64,000 bases of DNA. It comes from Gelatiniphilus marinus. Its GTDB lineage: Bacteria > Bacteroidota > Bacteroidia > Flavobacteriales > Flavobacteriaceae. Of the stretch, positions 50,429 through 57,929 are shown piece after piece; position 1 is the first letter of the stretch; each line of letters begins with the position of its first letter. The notes under the pieces are model-generated. The model did not search any database and had not been told where the DNA came from. It was given only the letters and a program-made list of their open reading frames with translations. The translations under genes and the position numbers were made by a program. The stretch lies in assembly GCF_042678305.1 (NCBI RefSeq), contig NZ_JBHUDT010000001.1; one strand, written 5' to 3'.

Positions 50429-52489
50429 TTGAAAAATACAATTCAGCCACCAATAGCTAAAAAAATACCGCAAGCATTACAGGTTCATAACGATACCAGA
50501 ATCGATAATTATTATTGGTTGAACGATAAGGAAAACCCCGAAACCATAGCCTATTTAAATGCAGAAAACACTTATACAAAACAGATGATGCAGCATACGG
50601 AAGGTTTTCAAAAGGATTTATTTGAAGAAATGAAGGCGCGCATTAAAGAAGACGATACCAGCGTACCTTACAAGCTTAATGGCTATTGGTACATTACGCG
50701 TTTTAAAAAAGGTAGCGATTACCCCATTTACGCCAGAAAAAAGGAAAGTTTAGAAGCCGAAGAGGAAATTTTATTCGATTGCAACCAAATGGCCAAGGAT
50801 TTTGCCTATTTTAACCTGGGCAGCATTGCCATTAGCCCAAATAATAAATTGGCAGCGTTTTCAACCGATACGGTAAGCAGGCGCCAATACAGCATTCAAA
50901 TTAAAAATTTGGAAACGGGCGAAGTTTACACCGATAAAATTTTAAACACCACTGGAAGCGTTACTTGGGCAAACGACAACAAAACCTTGTTTTATGCTAT
51001 GAAAGATGAGGTTACGCTGCGTTCGCACAAAATTTTAAAACACAAATTGCATACCGATATCAAGGCAGATGTTGAGGTTTTTAATGAAACCGACGCCACC
51101 TTTAACACTTTTGTTTACAAATCTAAATCCAGAAAATATATTATTATCGGATCCTCGAGCACATTAAGCTCAGAATACCGTATCTTGAATGCCGATACGC
51201 CCGATGGGGAATTTAAGGTTTTTCAGAAAAGAAAACCAGATTTAGAATATAGTATTGCCCATTACAACGATTCTTTTTACATTATCTCGAACATTGATAA
51301 CGCAACCAATTTCAAACTATCAAAAACCTACGAGAACAGTACAGAAACCAAATTTTGGAAAGATGTATTGCACTACCGAAAACATGTTTTAATTGAAGAT
51401 ATTGAGATTTTTAAAGATTTTTTAGTGGTTAACGAACGCGAAAACGGACTCAATAAACTGCGTATTATTAAATGGGACGGAACAGAGGATTATTATCTGC
51501 CCTTTAATTCTGAAACTTACACCACTTACATAGGTACCAACCCAGATTTTAATAGCGATACGCTGCGCTACGGTTATAGTGCATTAACAACTCCAAACTC
51601 AATTATCGATTATAACCTAAAAACCAAACAAAGCGAAATAAAAAAAGAACAAGCCGTTTTAGGGGGCAGTTTCAATAAAGAAAATTACGAATCTAAACGC
51701 CTTTGGGCCACCGCGAGAGATGGTGTAAAAGTACCAATTTCGTTGGTTTACAGAAAAGGAATTAAGTTAAACGGCACAAACCCATTATTGCAATATGCCT
51801 ATGGTTCCTATGGTTCAACAATTGATCCTTCGTTTTCAACCATTCGATTAAGTTTATTGGATCGCGGATTTATCTATGCCATTACTCACATTCGCGGTGG
51901 CGAATATTTAGGAAGAGACTGGTACGAAAACGGAAAACTATTATCCAAAAAAAATACGTTTACAGATTTTATCGATTGTTCTAAATATCTAATTGAACAG
52001 AAATACACATCAAACACACATTTGTACGCCTATGGCGGATCTGCCGGTGGCTTGCTAATAGGAGCCGTTATTAACATGAATCCGGAGTTGTACAAAGGCG
52101 TTTTGGCGGCAGTACCTTTTGTAGATGTGGTAACTACCATGCTAGACGATAACATTCCGTTAACCACAGGAGAGTACGATGAGTGGGGAAACCCTAATGA
52201 GAAAGCCTATTACAATTACATGAAATCTTACTCACCTTACGATAATGTTCAAGCAAAACAATACCCAAATATGCTGGTTACAACAGGCTTGCACGATTCG
52301 CAAGTGCAATATTGGGAACCCGCAAAATGGGTGGCAAAATTAAGGGAATTTAAAAAAGACAGCAATATATTATTATTGCATACCGATATGGATTCTGGAC
52401 ATGGCGGTGCTTCAGGGCGGTTTGAAAGTTTAAAGGAAGTCGCTTTGGAATATGCTTTTATATTAGATTTAGAAGGAATTAGCGCATAA
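50429..52489 (+). CDS. ptrB: Oligopeptidase B-like prolyl oligopeptidase (S9A)
   Basis: 686 residues. N-terminal propeller (~70-410) and C-terminal alpha/beta hydrolase. The catalytic serine is S538 in YGGSAGG, aspartate D623 in GLHDSQV and histidine H658 in GHGG. NDTRIDNYYWLNDKENP at the start is typical. Cuts short peptides, usually after basic residues. It has no signal peptide, so it is cytoplasmic or leaves otherwise. The start is TTG, because no suitable ATG precedes the conserved N terminus. Confidence 0.93.
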   Translation: MKNTIQPPIAKKIPQALQVHNDTRIDNYYWLNDKENPETIAYLNAENTYTKQMMQHTEGFQKDLFEEMKARIKEDDTSVPYKLNGYWYITRFKKGSDYPIYARKKESLEAEEEILFDCNQMAKDFAYFNLGSIAISPNNKLAAFSTDTVSRRQYSIQIKNLETGEVYTDKILNTTGSVTWANDNKTLFYAMKDEVTLRSHKILKHKLHTDIKADVEVFNETDATFNTFVYKSKSRKYIIIGSSSTLSSEYRILNADTPDGEFKVFQKRKPDLEYSIAHYNDSFYIISNIDNATNFKLSKTYENSTETKFWKDVLHYRKHVLIEDIEIFKDFLVVNERENGLNKLRIIKWDGTEDYYLPFNSETYTTYIGTNPDFNSDTLRYGYSALTTPNSIIDYNLKTKQSEIKKEQAVLGGSFNKENYESKRLWATARDGVKVPISLVYRKGIKLNGTNPLLQYAYGSYGSTIDPSFSTIRLSLLDRGFIYAITHIRGGEYLGRDWYENGKLLSKKNTFTDFIDCSKYLIEQKYTSNTHLYAYGGSAGGLLIGAVINMNPELYKGVLAAVPFVDVVTTMLDDNIPLTTGEYDEWGNPNEKAYYNYMKSYSPYDNVQAKQYPNMLVTTGLHDSQVQYWEPAKWVAKLREFKKDSNILLLHTDMDSGHGGASGRFESLKEVALEYAFILDLEGISA

Positions 52490-52502
52490 TAAAAAAAATG
52501 CT

Positions 52503-52510
52503 TACTTTTG
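52503..52510 (+). promoter_or_regulatory. -7 box for the cysteine-synthase-like gene
   Basis: TACTTTTG, 57 bases before the ATG at 52568 and just after the oligopeptidase stop. Confidence 0.5.
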
Positions 52511-52567
52511 CCAAGTTTTAAGTTACAAAAAAATTAGTACAATTAAAGTAGCTTCTAAAAAGCATTT

Positions 52568-53620
52568 ATGAAACATAACAACCAAGTTTTTGATAATGTA
52601 TTAGACTTAATAGGCAACACGCCTCTTATTAAGCTTAATAAAATAACTTCAAAATTTAAAGGTAACTTTTTCGCAAAGGTAGAGGCCTTTAATCCAGGGC
52701 ATTCTTCAAAAGACAGAATAGCTTTGTACATTATAGAAGAAGCAGAACGCAAAGGCATCCTTAAACCAGGCGATACCATTATAGAGACTACCTCTGGCAA
52801 CACAGGTTTTAGTTTGGCCATGGTTAGTATTATTAAAGGCTACGAGTGTGTTTTGGCGGTAAGCTCAAAATCTTCCGCAGATAAGATAGACATGCTAAAA
52901 ACCATGGGTGCAAAGGTTTATGTTTGTCCGGCGCACGTTAGCGCAGACGATCCCAGGTCTTATTATGAAGTTGCCAAGCGTTTGCACGAAGAAAACAAAG
53001 GTTCGGTTTATATCAACCAATATTTTAACGAATTGAATTTAGATGCACATTACCATTCAACCGGTCCGGAAATCTGGAACCAAACCGAAGGTAAAATCAC
53101 GCATTTGGTGGCTTGCAGCGGAACAGGAGGCACCATTTCTGGAACCGCAAAATATCTAAAAGAACAATCCCAGCGCTTCGGGACCAATATTAAAGTTATA
53201 GGGGTTGATGCTTTTGGTTCTGTGCTAAAAAAATATCATGAAACCAGGGAATTCGACGAAAAAGAAATATACCCTTACCGAATAGAAGGTTTAGGCAAAA
53301 ACCTAATACCTACCGCTACAGATTTTGATACAATTGACGAATTTATAAAGGTAACAGACGAAGAAAGCGCACACACCGCCAGATTAATAGCAAAAACCGA
53401 AGGTTTATTTGTTGGCTACACCTCTGGAGCGGTAATGCAAGCGGTTGCTCAACTAAGCGAAATGGGTGAATTTAAGGCAACTGATAATGTTGTGGTTATA
53501 TTCCCAGACCACGGATCGCGATACATGAGCAAAGTTTACAGCGATAAATGGATGAACGAACAAGGCTTTTTTGATAGTGTTAATCAGGAAACCGAAAAAA
53601 CGGTACAATACATAAAATAA
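52568..53620 (+). CDS. Cysteine synthase family PLP enzyme (possible cysteate synthase)
   Basis: 350 residues. Beta-family PLP fold. PLP lysine K48 in SSKDRIAL, TTSGNTGFSLAMV (~77-89) and phosphate-binding GTGGTISG are as in CysK/CysM. Usual CysK has ~310 residues; the longer C-terminal region and proximity to a capnine-synthase-like gene leave open that it makes cysteate rather than cysteine. Serine-, phosphoserine- and sulfite-users cannot be told apart by reading alone. Confidence 0.85.
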   Translation: MKHNNQVFDNVLDLIGNTPLIKLNKITSKFKGNFFAKVEAFNPGHSSKDRIALYIIEEAERKGILKPGDTIIETTSGNTGFSLAMVSIIKGYECVLAVSSKSSADKIDMLKTMGAKVYVCPAHVSADDPRSYYEVAKRLHEENKGSVYINQYFNELNLDAHYHSTGPEIWNQTEGKITHLVACSGTGGTISGTAKYLKEQSQRFGTNIKVIGVDAFGSVLKKYHETREFDEKEIYPYRIEGLGKNLIPTATDFDTIDEFIKVTDEESAHTARLIAKTEGLFVGYTSGAVMQAVAQLSEMGEFKATDNVVVIFPDHGSRYMSKVYSDKWMNEQGFFDSVNQETEKTVQYIK

Positions 53621-53645
53621 AAAAGACCACATAAATAACTTTAAA

Positions 53646-53681
53646 AAGAGAGCTTTGTTTTAAATTAAGGCTCTTTTTTTG
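53646..53681 (+). terminator. Terminator between the two PLP genes
   Basis: AGAGAGCTT and AAGGCTCT form a stem with one bulge, followed by seven or more Ts. It means the capnine-synthase-like gene relies on its own promoter. Confidence 0.7.
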
Positions 53682-53731
53682 TTTATTGAATAATTGAACA
53701 CCAAAAATTATGTTCAAACCATATAAATATT

Positions 53732-53739
53732 TAATTTTG
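53732..53739 (+). promoter_or_regulatory. -7 box for the capnine-synthase-like gene
   Basis: TAATTTTG, 44 bases before the ATG at 53784. Confidence 0.5.
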
Positions 53740-53783
53740 CAGCAACAAACTTAAGAATTAATAGCATTAAGATATTTAAATAG

Positions 53784-55043
53784 ATGAAGGATTTATTCGA
53801 AAAAATTTATAGGGATAAAGGGCCATTGGGCAAATGGGCATCTCAAGCCGAAGGGTATTTTGTGTTCCCCAAATTAGAAGGAGAGATTTCCAATCGTATG
53901 AAGTTCCAAGGAAAAGATGTTATTACCTGGAGCATTAACGATTATTTGGGTTTGGCAAACCACCCCGAAGTTCGTAAAGTTGATGCGCAAGCAGCCGCCG
54001 ATTATGGTTCGGCTTACCCCATGGGCGCAAGAATGATGTCCGGACATACAGATTTGCACGAAAAACTTCAAAATGAATTGGCAGCATTCGTTAATAAAGA
54101 AGCCGCTTACCTTTTAAATTTTGGCTATCAAGGTATGGTATCTACCATAGATGCCCTAGTTTCAAAAGACGATATTATAGTTTACGATGTAGATGCGCAC
54201 GCCTGCATTATAGACGGTGTAAGATTGCACCATGGCAAACGCTTTACCTACAAGCACAACGATGTTGAGAGCTTAGAGAAAAACTTAGTACGGGCCACCA
54301 AAATGGCTGAGCAAACCGGAGGCGGAATTTTAGTTATCTCTGAAGGTGTTTTTGGGATGCGAGGCGAACAAGGCCGTTTAAAAGAAATAGTAGCACTTAA
54401 AAAGAAATTCAATTTCAGGTTTTTTGTTGACGATGCCCACGGATTTGGAACCTTAGGTAAAACAGGTGCCGGAGCAGGAGAAGAACAAGGCGTTCAAGAC
54501 GATATTGATGTGTATTTTGCAACATTCGCCAAATCCATGGCAAGTACAGGTGCTTTTATTGCGGCCGACCAAGAAATTATAGATTACTTAAAATATAATT
54601 TACGCTCGCAAATGTTTGCAAAATCGTTGCAAATGCAATTGGTTGTTGGGGCATTAAAACGTTTGGAAATGCTTAAAACAATGCCCGAACTAAAACAAAA
54701 CCTCTGGACTATTGTTGATGCCCTGCAATCTGGATTAAAACAGCGCGGATTCGATATTGGCACAACGCAAAGCTGTGTTACCCCAGTATATTTAAAAGGC
54801 AGTATCCCAGAAGCTATGGCATTGGTTAGGGATTTACGCGAAAACTACGGCATATTCTGTTCTATAGTAGTTTATCCTGTAATTCCTAAAGGATTAATTT
54901 TGCTAAGAATGATTCCTACGGCAACACATACATTAAAAGATGTTGAAGAAACTTTAGATGCTTTTGATGCCATAAGGGACCGTTTGGAAAATGGAACTTA
55001 CAAACGCTTATCGGCAGCTGTAATGGCAGCCATGGGCGAGTAG
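53784..55043 (+). CDS. Alpha-oxoamine synthase, likely cysteate/serine C-acyltransferase
   Basis: 419 residues. PLP-dependent AOS family: DDAHGFG (216-222) and PLP lysine K250 in TFAKSMAS. The family joins an amino acid with an acyl thioester; members include KBL, BioF, serine palmitoyltransferase and the flavobacterial cysteate acyltransferase that makes capnine. The N-terminal extension (MKDLFEKIYRDKGPLGKWA) is not found in BioF or KBL and resembles the Bacteroidota lipid-forming type. A cysteine-synthase-like gene next to it and the GNAT-like gene support a sulfonolipid or sphingolipid role. Which amino acid is used is inference. Confidence 0.82.
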   Translation: MKDLFEKIYRDKGPLGKWASQAEGYFVFPKLEGEISNRMKFQGKDVITWSINDYLGLANHPEVRKVDAQAAADYGSAYPMGARMMSGHTDLHEKLQNELAAFVNKEAAYLLNFGYQGMVSTIDALVSKDDIIVYDVDAHACIIDGVRLHHGKRFTYKHNDVESLEKNLVRATKMAEQTGGGILVISEGVFGMRGEQGRLKEIVALKKKFNFRFFVDDAHGFGTLGKTGAGAGEEQGVQDDIDVYFATFAKSMASTGAFIAADQEIIDYLKYNLRSQMFAKSLQMQLVVGALKRLEMLKTMPELKQNLWTIVDALQSGLKQRGFDIGTTQSCVTPVYLKGSIPEAMALVRDLRENYGIFCSIVVYPVIPKGLILLRMIPTATHTLKDVEETLDAFDAIRDRLENGTYKRLSAAVMAAMGE

Positions 55044-55064
55044 TTAAAACATAAAAAAACAATC

Positions 55065-55101
55065 AAAAAAAATCCGATTCGTTAATGAGTCGGATTTTTT
55101 T
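55065..55101 (+). terminator. Terminator between convergent genes
   Basis: AAAAAATCCGA, loop, TCGGATTTTTTT (55090-55101). With A and T runs on both sides it can act on both strands, for the acyltransferase and the convergent GNAT-like gene. Confidence 0.88.
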
Positions 55102-55172
55102 GTGTTTTGCAACCTATAGCCTTTCTGTTCTTGCGCTTAAAGGTTTTGGTGCCGCATGCGTTGCAGCCTGTT

Positions 55173-56294
55173 TTATAAAATGTCTTTTCTAAACGTGCAG
55201 CGCCTTTTATGGGTTACAGGTTTAAAGTTTTTCCAAATTTTATGTATGGCTTCGTTGTCGTCTAGTTCAGGGCCTCTAATGCAGAGTTCTATACCTTTTT
55301 TAGAGAATGTCTTGTAAAATTCATTAAAAATAATAGCGGTAATGCCTTTGTTTTGGTATTCGGGTAAAACACCAATTAAATAAAAAGTTACGGTTTTGGC
55401 GTGTTTTTTGGCGTGCAACAAATGTTTTATTCCAAACGGAAACAACTTGCCTTTCATTTTTTGCAAAGCTTCGGCATAAGATGGGGTTACAATTCCAAAT
55501 CCAACAAGCTTATTATCTTCGTCCATTACGAATTTTACATATTCCGGATTTAAAAACCCAATAAACTTCTTTTTAAAATAGGCTTTTTGCTCGTTGTTTA
55601 TTTCTACAAAAGAAGAGAGTGTTGCGTGCGATTTCGAGAAAACCTCAAACATCTCATCGGTATAAGGCATAATATCTTTGTTCTTTGTAAAATTCAAGGC
55701 CTTTAATTTATAGCGTCTTTTGATTAAATCTTGAATTTTTGAGAAATGTTCTGGACGTATGTTTTTAAACTCCATTTTATTCTCAGAATAGGTTTTGGCA
55801 ACTGTATATTCTAGTTTTTCAAAATGTGTTGCGTAATAAGGGTGGTTGTGCCATGTAATCATGCTGCCTATTTGGTCGAAACCATGGGTAAGTACACCAA
55901 CCTTATCTAAATTGGAAAACCCAACGGGGCCTTCAATAAATTCTAAATTATTGGCTTTTCCTATTGCATGGACTTTTTCTAACAAGGCTTTGGTAACATT
56001 AACATCGTCAATAACATCAAACCAGCCAAACCGCATTTTTTTTTGGTGCTGTTTATTTACTTCAATCCAATTGATAATGCAGGCAATTCTGCCTACAATC
56101 TCATTGTTTTTGTAGGCTAAAAAAAAGCGAGCCTCGGCATCGTTAAAAGCGGGGTTTACTTTTTTGTCTAGTGTTTTTAGCTCTTCCGAAATAATAGGAG
56201 GTACCCAATATTTCGAGTTTTTGTAAAGTTTAAAGGGGAACTTCACAAAGGCTTTTAGGCCTTTTTTGGTGGTTACTTCTTTAAGTTCAATCAT
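55173..56294 (-). CDS. GNAT-like N-acyltransferase (unknown acceptor)
   Basis: 373 residues, soluble. Two acyltransferase-like halves. The C-terminal half has the GNAT-type segment FYLIGVLPEYQNKGITAII (~296-314), where the Q/R-x-x-G-x acetyl-CoA loop is changed to QNKGI. The N-terminal half has VPPIISEELKTLD and EARFFLAYKNNEIVGRIACI, also GNAT-like. Convergent with the AOS gene. It could acylate an amino lipid made by that enzyme; this is a hypothesis from position only. Confidence 0.72.
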   Translation of the reverse strand: MIELKEVTTKKGLKAFVKFPFKLYKNSKYWVPPIISEELKTLDKKVNPAFNDAEARFFLAYKNNEIVGRIACIINWIEVNKQHQKKMRFGWFDVIDDVNVTKALLEKVHAIGKANNLEFIEGPVGFSNLDKVGVLTHGFDQIGSMITWHNHPYYATHFEKLEYTVAKTYSENKMEFKNIRPEHFSKIQDLIKRRYKLKALNFTKNKDIMPYTDEMFEVFSKSHATLSSFVEINNEQKAYFKKKFIGFLNPEYVKFVMDEDNKLVGFGIVTPSYAEALQKMKGKLFPFGIKHLLHAKKHAKTVTFYLIGVLPEYQNKGITAIIFNEFYKTFSKKGIELCIRGPELDDNEAIHKIWKNFKPVTHKRRCTFRKDIL

Positions 56295-56327
56295 ATTTAA
56301 ATAATCGATTTTAACTTGTTTTAGTTA

Positions 56328-57377
56328 TCAAAAATCGCTGTCTTTTCTTTTTTGTTTTTTCTTTGGTTCTAGGGTGTTTTTGTTTTTTGTTTTTTTGGCA
56401 CTTCTGGTTTTTCTTCTCAGTTCTTCTTTTGCAGAATTACTGTTATCGATTTCTTTATCTTTATGAAAATCCAATCGATACGAGGCTCCAAAATTAACAC
56501 TAAAAACCGATGGTGTGTCTTTGGTGTTAAAGGTAATTGCGGTGTCCAACTGAAAATCTTTCCCCCATAAATAAGCACCACCAAATCTAAACAAATTATC
56601 GGCATAAAAATCGCTTTTAATGCCTTGGGTTTCACCAAATATCACCCAATTTGGGCTAAAGGAATGTGTTAAAGTTAATATGTATTGAAATTCAGAAGCT
56701 TTAAGTTCTTCTCCATTTATGGTTATCGGATTTCCATTTTCATCTTCTATTTTCATAAATGGTCGATTAAAGATTAAGTTTGTAACTAAAACCCAACCGC
56801 CTACAAAATTATTTTGTGTTGCTACCATCGCTTTGGGGCTAAAGCCTTCAATTCCCGGTGCTGTGTACGGGTTGTTTTTAGTATCGTAGTTGGTACCTAA
56901 ATAAACTGAAACAGCAGGAATTAACGATTTCCACTTAAAGCGGTTGTTCGCTTTCCAACTGTATAAATTTGGTTTGTCTTCTTCAGCGTTTTTGTAAGGA
57001 TCATAAACCAAATATTTTGCACCAACACTTAAAAACTTAAAGTTTGAACGCGCATCTTCAGCAGCCAAATTAGAGGTATATGTTTTGGTATCGTTTTGGT
57101 ATGTGCCTTCAACATTTAACTCTAATTCTTCCCAAAGCAAGCCGTATCGTGCTGCAAAATCAACACCAAAACCAGAAACCTCAAAAGCAGTTGCTGGTGT
57201 TCTTTTTTCTTTTAAAACATAGGGGCCAACTTCAAATTGCGCTACGTTTGTTCCTACAGAAAACGCGCTTCGGGAAACCCCGGGTCTGTTGGAATTTATA
57301 ACATCGGTGTATTGGCCAAAAGCTTGTATGGTTAGCAAGCTTAGCAGTAAAATTAGGGTAGATTTGATTGGGCTCAT
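56328..57377 (-). CDS. Outer-membrane transporter-like protein (MetA-pathway type)
   Basis: 349 residues. Signal peptide (~1-21), then beta-strand-rich body opening with TDVINSNRPGVSRSAFSVGTN, the pattern of 'putative MetA-pathway of phenol degradation' outer membrane proteins. The last ~45 residues are a Lys/Arg-rich tail (KKTKNKNTLEPKKKQKR) that is unusual for an outer-membrane protein. Substrate unknown. It is leftward in line with the GNAT-like gene, 33 bases apart. Confidence 0.78.
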   Translation of the reverse strand: MSPIKSTLILLLSLLTIQAFGQYTDVINSNRPGVSRSAFSVGTNVAQFEVGPYVLKEKRTPATAFEVSGFGVDFAARYGLLWEELELNVEGTYQNDTKTYTSNLAAEDARSNFKFLSVGAKYLVYDPYKNAEEDKPNLYSWKANNRFKWKSLIPAVSVYLGTNYDTKNNPYTAPGIEGFSPKAMVATQNNFVGGWVLVTNLIFNRPFMKIEDENGNPITINGEELKASEFQYILTLTHSFSPNWVIFGETQGIKSDFYADNLFRFGGAYLWGKDFQLDTAITFNTKDTPSVFSVNFGASYRLDFHKDKEIDNSNSAKEELRRKTRSAKKTKNKNTLEPKKKQKRKDSDF

Positions 57378-57510
57378 AGCAAATATTTTAGAAAAAAACT
57401 ATAATTTAAATAAACGAAATACGCTCTTTATGTTTTTTATAGGATGCTCAAATATAGATATTTTATACTTTTTTTATCATTTTTGAACGTTTTTTAAATG
57501 TTTAGAATTG

Positions 57511-57518
57511 TATTTTTG
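57511..57518 (+). promoter_or_regulatory. -7 box for the DUF4834 gene
   Basis: TATTTTTG, 25 bases before the ATG at 57544; TTTTG upstream at 57481-57485 is slightly far for a -33 element. Confidence 0.5.
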
Positions 57519-57543
57519 CATAAAATATTAAATATAGTTTATA

Positions 57544-57807
57544 ATGGGTTTATTAAGAACCATACTTATTATTGTGTTGGTGTATTATGGTTTAAAAGTG
57601 CTTGCAAGAATATTTGCGCCTTTTTTAATAAAATACGCTGCTAAAAAAGCTGAAAAACGTTTTGGTGGGCAATTTGGGCAATTTAACGGCCATCAAAACC
57701 AAGAAAAACCAAAGCGCGAGGGCGAAGTTACTATCGATAAAATGCCAAACACGAAAACTTCAAATAAAAAGGTGGGCGATTATGTTGATTTTGAAGAAAT
57801 TGAATAA
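57544..57807 (+). CDS. DUF4834 family small membrane protein
   Basis: 87 residues. One N-terminal membrane helix (~1-28) then a charged tail ending DYVDFEEIE. The opening LLRTILIIVLVYYGLKVLARIF followed by P-lysine segments is typical of DUF4834, which in Bacteroidota lies before yfhO genes. Function unknown. Confidence 0.85.
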   Translation: MGLLRTILIIVLVYYGLKVLARIFAPFLIKYAAKKAEKRFGGQFGQFNGHQNQEKPKREGEVTIDKMPNTKTSNKKVGDYVDFEEIE

Positions 57808-57929
57808 ACATCTTTGTTGCATATTTAAAATAGACCTAAATCTTAAAGCTATTTTTTTGATTCTTTTTGTTTAAGCATATCTCGAAAATAATAGTTAATT
57901 TCACAACCATTGTTTTTTAACATATATTC

